This document shows positions 11,722 through 20,858 of a stretch of 38,210 bases of DNA, in pieces. Below the pieces are notes generated by a model. The model saw nothing but the letters and a program-made list of their open reading frames with translations, did not search any database and was not told where the DNA came from. A program made the position numbers and the translations under genes. Numbering within the stretch: the first letter of the stretch is position 1; the number at the start of each line of letters is the position of its first letter. This stretch comes from Spirogloea muscicola (lineage: Eukaryota; Streptophyta; Zygnematophyceae; Spirogloeales; Spirogloeaceae). The stretch is from NCBI GenBank assembly GCA_009602725.1, contig WELB01000008.1:1440739-1478948 (forward strand), written 5' to 3'.

Positions 11722-12534
11722 TCACTTGCTGGCTGCCGCAATGTGGGAGTCCTGGGCGTGAGCTTGGCCATGGTGGCCAGTGACCTTGGCTTTCAAGTCC
11801 TGCGCCAGGTGTGTGATCTTCTCGCCCACGCTGTGCACAGCGGCGCCCACTCCGCCAGCAGCATGGGCTGCCCTCGCCTCACGGTCGCCTGCCACACCCT
11901 GGACGCAGAGAAGGTAGAAGGACTTCAATGCGACCGTCGCCGCGGGGACGTGTGTGGCAGCGACATGGGCACTGGCAGAGGATGGCATCACAGGAGTGCT
12001 GGCCAAGCCACTGGAAGTGCCTGACTTGGACCAATGCTGCATGCTTTGGCAGCTCCAAGAGTCGGCGCAGACGGCATTGGTGATGCCTGCGGACCACCTC
12101 ACCGGAGGGCCGTCGTCGATGTCGCCGCCGACGCCGTCCGAGCCGGCGCTGGTGAGCCCGAGCGCCTCGTGCTCCGCCATGGTCTAAACCAAGGAACCAC
12201 CGGCGAGGAGCAGACGGCGTTACTGGCGCAATGGGCTGCCAGGTACGTCCGCTGGTTCTGAGCAGCAGCTCGCCTTGCTTTGCCGGACGCTCGCACAGCA
12301 CGGCTACGACGTTCGTTCCAGTGAGCAGGTTGGTCACCGCACCTGCTTGTGGCGGGGAGCGTTGAGCGCCTCCACCATGCCGGACTGGTCGGCGCCGGGC
12401 GAGGCCGTGTAGACGGGCGCGGTGCCCTCGTGGGGCACGCTGAAACCGTCGGGGCCCGTCTTGGAGCTCAGCAGGTCGGAGAGCTTGTGGGTGCCGCTCT
12501 CGTGCGCGCGCGCGGGCTCCATGCCGGCGTTCAT
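11722..12534 (-). CDS. Small hydrophilic LEA-like protein with KITH...KAKVTGHH C-terminus (paralogue 1)
   Basis: Three exons in phase 0: 12534..12343, 12183..12103, 11898..11722, giving 149 residues. The N-terminal part is polar (KLSDLLSSKTGPDGF, VPHEGTAPVYTASPGAD). The last exon is Ala/Gly-rich and ends with GEKITHLAQDLKAKVTGHH plus a polar tail. The same C-terminal block (AKITHMAEQVKAKVTGHH) ends the gene at 14722-15472, so the two are paralogues. Ala/Lys-rich amphipathic composition and the neighbouring LEA gene suggest a desiccation or cold protectant; this is inference. The second intron (12102..11899, 204 bases) is a multiple of three and stop-free, so retention would add 68 residues in frame. 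An acceptor lies right before the ATG-like codon at 12180. Confidence 0.75.
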
Positions 12535-12699
12535 GGCGGCGCCTTTGCTCGCGAAGGGGCTCCGAGAGCTCCTTGCGTAAGTGTGAGGAGGGGGGCGGAT
12601 GAGCGTTGATTGGGGGGCCGCCCATGTGGGCACCCACATAGGTCGGCTGAGCTCATTGCGGTTGATGGAGGGATGGCGACGCCGTGCGCATGGAGGTGC

Positions 12700-13480
12700 G
12701 AGCGTAGCCAATGCAACAAGCCAATACATTGTTCAGGCAAAAGCTAGTGCAAAAAGTGGGCTTACGGGAAACGAAGCCCTATGCTAAGGGCAGTGTGACA
12801 TTAGTACCTGCGGGTGAGCACATCCAGATCCGACAGACTTGGGAGCCGACAGACTTGGGAGCCGGAGCGCCACCGGCTGAGGGAGGGTTTCAGCTTCTGG
12901 GCTCCCATTTGAGAGGCCCCTCTAGCTCAATTCGGCCAACGCCCCTTCAGAAAGAGTTTCATCTCATCTCGATTCCCAGATTTAATACATCCCGGCTGCC
13001 GATTCTCAATGACAAATTTCTACTGTGAGGGCGCAGTGGCTGTGAACGGCCAGACCGAGGTCCGAGGGGACTGGAAAGAAGAGAGGAGAAAGGGCTCGCC
13101 CATTGAGGAGAGGGGCTGGACAAGCCAGCCCTAAAAAGAATGAACAAAGTACGAGTAGGGGGCCAGGGGAAGCGCTAAGGAAAGCAAGCACAAAATGAAG
13201 CATAGCTGCTACGAATCACTCAGTAACCCCTGCTAAGCAGCCGCAGATCAGAGAGGCTAGGCGCCTGGAAGGGGGTCCCCTGGCCAGAGCCAGAGGCAGC
13301 AGCGAGTGCGCGGCCGGCACGAAGGTGTAGCGCGCGGGCCATAGACCGCTGCAGCGAGATGGCCAGGCGCATACGGTAGACTTGCGCTAGCGACCCAGCT
13401 GCAGGGAAGTCCACCGGCTCCCCATGGAAGCGACGGGCGATGGCGTGGCGGGCGAGCTGGTTGGAAAGCGCTAACAACCC
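12700..13480 (-). mobile_element. 5'-truncated LINE copy with 3' tail
   Basis: Minus-strand translation from about 13480 gives the LINE C-terminus (QLARHAIARRFHGEPVDFPA, SLAQVYRMRLAISLQRSMAR, SLSDLRLLSRGY, stop at 13220). After it come the conserved tail start (TTAGCGCTTCCCCTGGCCCCC), a stem-loop GGGCTGG/CCAGCCC at about 13110-13130, and a second ORF-end module LSDLDVLTRRY with stop at 12801-12803. Between them is a 16-bp tandem duplication (12833-12864). The tail ends with the short unit containing CAATACATTGTTCAGGC near 12724. Truncation at the 5' end is typical of target-primed reverse transcription. Confidence 0.85.
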
Positions 13481-13574
13481 AGCGAAGCAAGCTACTGTGG
13501 AAGGCTTCTCAGCAAAGCCAGTGCTAGATGGCTGTTCAATGACCTCTTTCACCGCAGCCCGCAAGTCGAACAAC

Positions 13575-14720
13575 TAGCAGCAAGTTAGGAGTCACCATAC
13601 CTGCAAGTTGTCTACGTTTCAGATTGGCCAACTGCAAAGTGGCAGCTGCAGACACCCAGTATTTTTTATTTTTTTCAGTATTATCATGTGCCAAACCACA
13701 AATCACCTACAAGGCTTCATTCAATCCCTCTCATATCCCTTGCCTCGGCAGTGTGGCTCTGTTTCTCTGTCTAAAGAGATTCTGTCTATCTGTCTCCTGA
13801 CCCCAAGCGCAGGCCTGCACATAGAGCTTGTGCAGGTGAAGTGCAGTGCATCTAAGCGGGAAACTTTTCTAGAAACATATGTCCAGAAATTAGTGGGCAG
13901 ATAGGACAGCAATTAGGGCAGATAGGACAGCACTTAAGTCATGCAGCAGCCTGTCAAAAGCCCTGTCCTCTCATCACCAAGCTCGTAAGTATAATCTTCA
14001 TAATCTCTTGAGCAACGTTTGCGTGCTTGACCTCACATTATTAAGAATTGGCAAATCCTGAGGGCTTGCCGTAACATATCCCGGCATGTCGGCTCGCTCA
14101 ACGTTCATTGACAACAAGAGAGCCCTTGCAGATTTTCTTGATTGCAAATGCTATAGCCACTGCTCTGAAATGCAGTGCCCCTGCCACAAGCATTGATAGT
14201 AGAAAGGGATACGAAGCAGTGGGCGAGCTCTTTCTTCTGATACGAAGCAGTGGTCATGACGTGCAGCTGTCTAAGCCACTCAATGTCGTCAACAAACTTG
14301 CAGGAGTGTCGAGACCATGCAGGTGTTCAGGCAGCCATCTACTTTATGCACAAGCAGAACCCAAATTGGGCCTGCCAAAATGCGAGCAGGCGGACATGTG
14401 CAGCACACTTAGAGATATAAGAGGAGGCCAAGCGGAGCCAATGCACATGCAAAGGGAACGTCAATAGCAACCACATGGAGAGATAGTGCTTGTTGCTCAC
14501 AAGCAGTGGGACTCCTAGATCTGCATACTTTCTCTGCACAAGAGTACATAAGAATTGCTACACACTATGTGCCCAAAATTGAGGTGGTCATCTCAGATGT
14601 TGTTTCAGCAGCTTAACACTAACGAGTGCAGCATCATTGCTGAACGGAAAGTCATATCAACAGCTGTACAGCTCTGTAATGCTTCTGCAACAAAGTAATC
14701 TCTAGCTCAGCCTTTTGACA
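13575..14720. other. No gene recognised; short direct repeats
   Basis: Moderately AT-rich intergenic DNA. Two direct repeats stand out: a 22-base unit GGGCAGATAGGACAGCA(N)5 in tandem at 13894-13915 and 13916-13937, and ATACGAAGCAGTGG twice about 30 bases apart near 14208-14255. No coding exon recognised. Confidence 0.5.
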
Positions 14721-14721
14721 T

Positions 14722-15472
14722 CTAAAGATTGGTTCCTGTGTTTCCAGCCGTGCCCGTGCCCGTAGCTGTGCCCGTGCCAGTGCCCGTGCCTGCGCCCGTG
14801 CCCGTGCCTGTGCTATCTGGGTGATGGCCAGTGACCTTAGCCTTCACTTGCTCAGCCATGTGCGTAATCTTCGCGCCCATGCCCTTCACTGCAGCTCCTG
14901 CCTTGCCAGCTGAGTTTGCGGCGCCCTCCTTGGCGGCCGCAACGCCCTGGGAAGCTGTTTCCTTTGCCGCTGCCTTGTGTGCATTCTCGTCAGCACCTCC
15001 TGCACCTAGTGTTCCTTCAGCCGCCTGCTGCTGACCAATCAAGTCGGCCTGCATCTCAGGCATGCACAACCTGTTGTATCAGGCCACGCCCCCACCTGAC
15101 ACTTGACAAAGCCCCCAGCACCTCAAGGCAGCTATAAGACGGCTTGACAAATACCCCTCGTGTGCAAGCAGCAACCTCCTCAAGAAACCACCTTCTAAGC
15201 TTTTGTGATCCTCCCTATTACCAACAAGAAAATGTGTAACGATGTCGGCTCAAGAGCCTCGTAGCTCCGGAGAGCACACAGCAGAGAAGGGCAGTTTCGC
15301 AGGGAGCCGCGCTTTTGACCTTAGCGTCCGCCAGAGTCCTCACACCGGTGGCTCCAATCCCGGGGCTGGTGGCGCCTGGGACACCAGCCGCCTGCGGAGC
15401 TGGCGTGCCGGCGGCGCCTGCATGCAGCCCCGCGGGCGCGTGGCTGCTGTCGATGTCTCCGCTGGTGTCCAT
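14722..15472 (-). CDS. Small LEA-like protein with KITH...KAKVTGHH block and Thr-Gly tail (paralogue 2)
   Basis: Certain part: 15048..14722. Its N-terminal half is Ala/Lys-rich (HKAAAKETASQGVAAAKEG), followed by AKITHMAEQVKAKVTGHH and a C-terminal (Thr-Gly)n tail encoded by a GT-rich microsatellite (about 14740-14812). A likely first exon is 15472..15320 (MDTSGDIDSSHAPAG...), joined in phase 0 by a GTCAAA donor and an ATGCAG acceptor, giving 159 residues. Alternatively translation starts at ATG 15063 (113 residues). The Ala/Lys-rich stretch resembles LEA group 3 segments. It is divergent from the LEA gene at 16163 and would share its G-box region. A protective role under drying or cold is inferred from composition and context. 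Confidence 0.72.
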
Positions 15473-16162
15473 GCCGGCCAGCGGCGGCGGAGCTGCAGCT
15501 GGGAAGCGGCGGCGGCGACGGCGGCGGCGGTCCTGAGTATCGTCGGCAGCGGCGTCGGTGTTCAGCTAGAACTGCCAGCAGGACTATCCAAGCAAGGCAC
15601 GTTCGAGGGAGTGAGGGGCCGACGTTGGGGGCGACGATACCGACGCCAAGCGACGCGGACGAAGCCGTCCGATCGCCCCTTCCGTCGCCGCATCGTCGCC
15701 GCTCCCGTTTCGCAGCACTTGCTGGCGGCCTTCCCAACGCCACGCGGCAGTCATGCAAGACGTCACGTGGCAGCCACCCGCCAATCCTCGCATCCTGCCA
15801 CGTGGGCATGGACAACGGGCCGTTCAGATGAACATCCGACGGCGAATACCGGCTCTCCACGTCGGCGCGTAACGCCGAGCCACCACGTGTCAGCACGGGG
15901 GGCGCTTCCAGTGGGGTCCAGGTGCTGCGGACGCGCTGCGAGCGCGCCACGTGGTAGCACGGCCACGTCACACCCTGCTCCTCGGCTGCCGCCGCCGCCG
16001 CCGCCCCCGAGGCAAGAACCCCCATTGCCCCTTATAAGCCAACCCCTCGGCTCCAGTACCTTTACTTCGCAAACTCTGTCCTTCCTCTCCCGCTTCCACT
16101 TCCACGCCGCAAAGCCCTCAGCTCCCCTCGCGCCCTTCCTCTCCAGCACCCGCACAAGCACC
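15473..16162. promoter_or_regulatory. G-box/ABRE-rich bidirectional promoter of the LEA genes
   Basis: Four perfect CACGTG boxes within 190 bases (15764-15769, 15799-15804, 15884-15889, 15948-15953), mostly in the ABRE-like context CCACGTGG/GTCACGTGGC, plus CACGTC at 15858 and 15964. A TATA-like TTATAAG at 16032-16038 lies about 125 bases before the LEA start codon. In land plants such ACGT boxes bind bZIP factors of the abscisic-acid/drought response; whether this holds here is inference. Confidence 0.7.
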
Positions 16163-16877
16163 ATGTCGACCGCCGACAAGGCTCAGGACCAGGTCAACAG
16201 GGCGGGCGACAAGGCCCAGGTGAGCACCTCTTCCGCCCCTCTCCCTGCCCTTGGCTTTGCACGGAGGAGCCCATGCCGTCACGCCAGCGGAAGTTGTGGT
16301 ATCACTAGCTTACTGGAACCATGCGACACTGAAGGACAGGGCGGTGTCGCTGGGCTTGCTCCTACCTTTCGACCATGGTCGAGACGTTGTTGCTGTAAAA
16401 CTCACACAAGCTGAATTCTGATGGTGTCCTGAGATGTGCCATCTGCAGGGTGCCGCACACGATACCAGCAACTGGGCACAGGACAAGGCTGGACAGGCCA
16501 AGGACTCAGCCGGCCAGACAGCCCAGCAGGCCCAGGACAGTGCCCACAGCACCACCCAGTGGGCTTCTGACAAGGCTGGCGAGACGGGCCAGCAGGCGAA
16601 GGAGACCGCCCACAGCACTGGCCAGTGGGCATCCGACAAGGCCGGCCAGGCTCAGGACGCCGCCGGTGACACGGCCCAGCAGACCAAGGAGAGCGCCCAG
16701 AGCACTGCTCAGTGGGCGTCTGACAAGGCCACTCAGGCTAAGGATGCCACTGCTGATGCTGCCAAGTCGACTTATGACCAGACCGGCAGTGTGCTCCAGC
16801 AAGCTGGCGAGAAGGTCAGCCAGGCTGCCCAGAACGTGAAGGAGGCGGTTGTTGGTGACAGCAACAAGAGGGTCTAG
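16163..16877 (+). CDS. LEA group 3 (LEA_4) protein
   Basis: Two exons in phase 0: 16163..16219 and 16449..16877 (TAG), 161 residues. The protein is highly hydrophilic and built of imperfect 11-mer-type repeats around TQWASDKAGQAKD and TAQQ(A/T)K(E/D)SA, repeated at least three times, ending KVSQAAQNVKEAVVGDSNKRV. This is the LEA_4 pattern; such proteins are disordered in water, fold to amphipathic helices on drying, and protect enzymes and membranes. Chlorella hiC6-type cold-induced LEA proteins are a known comparison. No clear organelle targeting sequence is seen. The promoter carries four G-boxes and a TATA-like element, consistent with stress induction. Confidence 0.92.
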
Positions 16878-16909
16878 ATTTTTTTACCTTCCCATACTCT
16901 TCTCCTTCT

Positions 16910-16914
16910 TGTAA
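16910..16914 (+). terminator. TGTAA polyadenylation signal of the LEA gene
   Basis: TGTAA 32 bases after the LEA stop codon in CTTCTTGTAACTATC. Confidence 0.65.
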
Positions 16915-17206
16915 CTATCGATTTTACCATTTACTACAAACTCAGCTCTTTTTGTATGACACTGGAGACCTGTTCTGGTACCAGTGGCCTCAGTGATTAC
17001 TTGATTACTTCATGTACTTAAAGTCTCATGTAAAACCATTTTGACTTACTCAAGCTTCAAGCCCCCACATGCAATTTGTGTGCTCTCGATATTCTGCATA
17101 CAAAGCTGAATCCTTTTCGTGTCCAATGTCTTATACTGTTCCGAATAAAACAGCAATGACTTGCAGACCTGATTACCTCTTTGAGTCAAACTTTCCACAG
17201 CGAATA

Positions 17207-17523
17207 CAGTCAACCCTGTCTAAAGTTATGCGGACGGTTGGGGAGATTTGTATAACAAGATATAACGGAATAAAAGATCCGGCTACTCCGTTCCACGCCC
17301 TGTCGTACAGTCCTTCGCATGATCCATCCGTCGCATGCCGTCGCACGGATCACCACACGGTCTGTCCGCACGATCCGTCTACAGATATAAGCTTATATGT
17401 TGAAAAAGATTATATACAGTATGGAAGTATAAAGGATTATGACCTTGTACTGGCAAACCAACTCCCAGAATTTGATAACGTTATATAGGATATAACCTTA
17501 TGGAGGATAACCAGGGTTGACTG
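17207..17523. mobile_element. pogo/Tigger-like MITE, 317 bp, TA target duplication
   Basis: Perfect 12-bp terminal inverted repeats CAGTCAACCCTG (17207-17218) and CAGGGTTGACTG (17512-17523), flanked by TA on both sides (17205-17206 and 17524-17525). The interior is AT-rich and non-coding. CAGT-type termini and TA duplication are typical of the pogo/Tc1-mariner group; such short elements move with transposase supplied elsewhere. Confidence 0.85.
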
Positions 17524-17576
17524 TATGCAGATTGAGTTGCATGCTTAATTACCCTCCTGAGTCAGACTAGATTTCA

Positions 17577-17777
17577 CAGCGAAGATGCAGATTGGTAACT
17601 CTTCCTTGTTCATGATGCAAAATGAGGACAGTCGACAGATCATTTTTTAGATACATAAGCTATTAGAGCTTTAAAGGTTACTTATGAATTTTGATGTGTG
17701 TCTGAGAAATGAACTGTCGACTGTCCTCAATCTGCATGATGAACAAAGTGTAGACATGCCAATCTGCGTCTTCGCTG
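17577..17777. repeat. Long inverted repeat (fold-back MITE candidate), about 200 bp
   Basis: The left arm (CAGCGAAGATGCAGATTGG, then ...GAGGACAGTCGACAG near 17621-17638) is matched in reverse by CTGTCGACTGTCCTC (about 17713-17728) and CCAATCTGCGTCTTCGCTG ending at 17777. The arms are about 65 bases with a spacer of about 70 bases. The transcript would form a strong hairpin. Clear target duplications were not found. Confidence 0.7.
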
Positions 17778-18017
17778 CAGCACTCTTCATGATCTTATTG
17801 ATACCATGACTTCACTTCAATGCTTCACTTCACTTCAATGCGAACATAATCATAACCAGGCTCAATTTGAAATCCAACTTAACCGGCTGAATACGCTTTT
17901 GATCAGGACAGCGGAGGCTGTTCTAAAGTTGTTAATGAGTCTGTGTTATGATTGAGAATGGTTATGTTAAAGCCCCTCCAGGTAACCATGAGGTGCAAAA
18001 TCGGCACATTATATAAT

Positions 18018-18211
18018 TTGGCAGGCTCAGTGGGAGTCACAGCGTGTGATAGTGTAGCCTAACAATTGGCAGGTTCAGCATGAGTCCCAGAATGTGGTAG
18101 TGTAGCCTGACCAGCGATATATTCAAAGTCTATGAAGCATGCTGCACGCATTCTCATTGACAAATATGCAAAGTCTATGAAGCATGCTGCACACATTCTC
18201 ATTGATCAGTC
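18018..18211. repeat. Two adjacent tandem duplications (48 bp x2, 45 bp x2)
   Basis: A unit starting TTGGCAGG(C/T)TCAG at 18018 repeats at 18066. A second unit starting CAAAGTCTATGAAGCATGCT at 18124 repeats at 18169. Copies are about 80-95 percent alike by eye. Confidence 0.75.
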
Positions 18212-18234
18212 CCAGTCACCAAGGAAGAAAAGAC

Positions 18235-18300
18235 TCTTCCAGGAGAGGGCAGTGGCTGTTAGAGGCCAGCCCAGAGAAAGAATGATCAACGTTTGAAGGG
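18235..18300 (-). repeat. LINE-tail fragment
   Basis: GAGGGCAGTGGCTGTTAGAGG, CCAGCCCAGAGAAAGAATGA and GAAGGGGCCAG are the reverse complement of the LINE tail module (CATTCTTTCTGGGCTGGC...). Isolated fragment without an ORF end. Confidence 0.6.
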
Positions 18301-18695
18301 GCCAGAGAAGATGCTAAAACACAGAGGGAACCAAAGCATGACACAAGTGCACTGGACAGCCTGCTCCACATCTATTCAGTCAACAGTTTGCAGTGAATGT
18401 CAATGGCAACATCTACAGCAACCTTTGGCTTTGACAAGGCAAACAAGCTTTGGCTGTATTTCTTTCACACCATAAGGCTGGATAGAGGATATTTCCCAGT
18501 CAAACTTCGTGCTGCAAGATATCTTCGCTGTGTGGAAATCTTGCTTGCCATACCAAATTTCAGGTTTGTCGCAACAATAGAGGCAAGGTGGGTGTATTTA
18601 ACACTTAAGAGAAGTCCCAACTTCAATCTTGGCTGCATAAAGGCCTGCAAAATCTTGTCTACTATAACAACAATCAGACAAAATGACATTTACTG

Positions 18696-18900
18696 CACAG
18701 ATGTAGACATTTGCTTGCTTGCTGATTACGGCAGCAAAGTGGTGCTATCAAATATATACGTATACACAGATGTAGACATTTGCTTGCTTGCTGATTACGG
18801 CAGCAAAGTGGTGCTATCAATACATATGTATACACAGATGTAGACATTTGCTTGCTTGCTGATTACGGTAGCAAAGTGGTGTTAATACATATGTATATGT
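18696..18900. repeat. Three tandem copies of a 68-69 bp unit
   Basis: The unit CACAGATGTAGACATTTGCT followed by TGCTTGCTGATTACGGCAGC begins at 18696, 18765 and 18833; the third copy decays near 18890. The first two copies keep one reading frame open, but no protein family is recognised. Confidence 0.8.
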
Positions 18901-19115
18901 ATGCCATTGAAGTGGTGGGTTGCTTATCCAAAACGGTCCAGACGAATCACTCATGATCCAGATTCAGGGCACTTCGTGATCAAAAGCCTAACGAGTTTAG
19001 AGCACAGTCACCCAATAGCCAACAGATCCAACTACAGCAGGTTGACATGCACATCAACGTGCACATTCAGTCCTATCAAACACCCTTTGCCATGTGTATA
19101 AAAGGCTTAAGAGCA

Positions 19116-20858
19116 TCAGGAATCCACTCTTGACAACTGGCTATCAGCTGCTTGTATCCACGCGGCCAAAGCTGGCTTGTCAAAGAGGCAAAAGTAGACC
19201 TGCCAAGCGATTGTAGTTGCATCAGTACTTTTCCAACGCATTTCGGAGAGGAAAGCATACAACCATCTCAGGCAAAAGCGTCGAGCCCATAAGCTAGACG
19301 TAGGAGTGGTACAAATCAGCAGAGCGACGTTTAAGATACAAGAACGAATGTGTGAAATGCACAGCTCATGTTGAAAGGACCACTAGCATCAGTGCGCAAC
19401 TCACATTCAGAAGACCATCCTGTGAGTGGTCTCTCACAGCTTGCAGTGCTATCTCAGCAGCTTCACTGTATGGATACCTGTTACATTCAGAAGAAGCAAA
19501 ATGCGTCAGCCAGACTTATCTGCCTCAGACTGGCAGGCAGCCTCTTTGGACCCCAGGCTTCCGTAGAATGCCTCTATTTGATCAACATGACCATTGGCAG
19601 TGCGTACCCATAGACTCCGCAAGATATGGCAGGAAAAGCGACATGCCTCAAGCCGTTCTCCTTGGCCATTGCCAAGCAGCTCCTGAAGGTGGACACAGAC
19701 ACAAAGTTGAGAGAGCTTGAGACTGCAACTGTTAGGCTCATGCAGATGTAGTACTAGCTTTTCACGGACTTTGCGGCCTGTGACAGAATTGTTCCTGACT
19801 TTGCACATTGTCATGTTATCAGCTTCCACTCTGGAAGTGGTCTGGGCACTGGTGCTCATACATGTAGGACTGGTAGAGCAGCGGCTCCGACTCACGGCGG
19901 CTCGCATAAACGGGACCCACTGTGTGGATGACGTTCTTCACCGGCAGGTTGAAGGCGCTGCAAATGGACAAAGGGATGCAAGTCTGCTCATCTTAGAGTA
20001 AGCTGAGCTTGTGCGTGCGCTTGGAATGCGTGAGAGCTGCATCCACTTGACCTGGCTATCTGGCCAACTCGGCAAAGTGGAAAAGAAAGAGCTCCTTCAA
20101 ATTAAGGCAATGGCTGTGAGAGGCCAGCCCAGAAGGAAAGATGCAATGTGGCGAAATGTAGGTCAGCGAAAGTGGCCGGCAGTCATCCAAGGTCGCGATG
20201 CTGTGCAGCGCAACCATGTGGGCCAGCGGTGCTCACGGAGTGATGACTGCCTGGCCAGTGGGGCAGCGAACGCCCGGGCTGACTTCCGGAAGGCCCCTAC
20301 AATGATTGAAGAGCTCGCTGCCGGCGGCGCGGTGAATGGCTGCCAGAGGCATCCGCCCCGCGAGCAACGATTGTCAGATGGCGGTTAGCGCTTTGACACG
20401 ATTGACACCATGAGGCGCTTGTCGTCCTCCTTCGCTCGTCCTGCATGCTGAGTGCTAGGGCGTATTACCTCCATCAACGCCGCCACCGCCCAGCATGCGC
20501 TGGTTGGCAGCATTGACCTGCGCAACCCTCATCATAAGCGTCACCACATTATCAAATGGAAAGCAACACCAGCAGATGTCAGGATTTAGATCTCCTTTGT
20601 AAGAAGGCAGAGGCAGTGGTGGCAGCCATGGCAGATGCAACAGCAGCAGCTTGGTGAGCGGACGCTCGCACAGAAAGGGCGGCCGCCTTGGTATCAGAGC
20701 CGACAAAAGCCAGCAGTGTCTTGGCGAGCATGAAAGGGGTGGCTCACAATGGCGTCAGTGTGCCGGTCCACGTGCCACTTGGTGATGTCGGCGAGCTTCA
20801 CAACCAGGACGGCAGCGTCGGCCAGGCGGTACGTCCTCGCCGCCAGCGTCGCCTCCAT
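19116..20858 (-). CDS. Macro-domain protein (ADP-ribose hydrolase/O-acetyl-ADP-ribose deacetylase type)
   Basis: Predicted enzyme that binds ADP-ribose and removes it from proteins or from O-acetyl-ADP-ribose. Seven exons join without phase error: 20858..20748, 20517..20469, 20339..20237, 19957..19862, 19682..19608, 19477..19405, 19199..19116 (TGA), 196 residues. The macro domain is complete: VLVVKLADITKW, TDAIVNAAN, MLGGGGVDGAIHRAAG, GVRCPTGQAVITPAFNLP, VIHTVGPVY, AFPAISCGVYGYP, VYFCLFD. The catalytic Asn of NAAN and the GGVDG/AIH loop are present, as in MacroD-like enzymes. It resembles plant macro-domain proteins throughout, including the GVRCPTG segment (recalled, not searched). The N-terminus is uncertain: the frame stays open upstream to about 21464, so a longer leader, possibly targeting, is possible. 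Confidence 0.93.
20100..20150 (-). repeat. LINE-tail stem-loop fragment
   Basis: GGCAATGGCTGTGAGAGG, CCAGCCCAGAAGGAAAG matches the reverse complement of the LINE tail module. It lies in an intron of the macro-domain gene (between the exons ending at 20237 and starting at 19957). Confidence 0.6.

Noticed and set aside
17069-17488. Plus-strand frame spanning 17069-17488 as a gene
   Set aside because: It runs into the MITE and its composition matches the element interior; no recognisable domain.
18696-18900. Tandem repeats as a CRISPR array
   Set aside because: Units are contiguous without unique spacers, and the DNA is eukaryotic nuclear.
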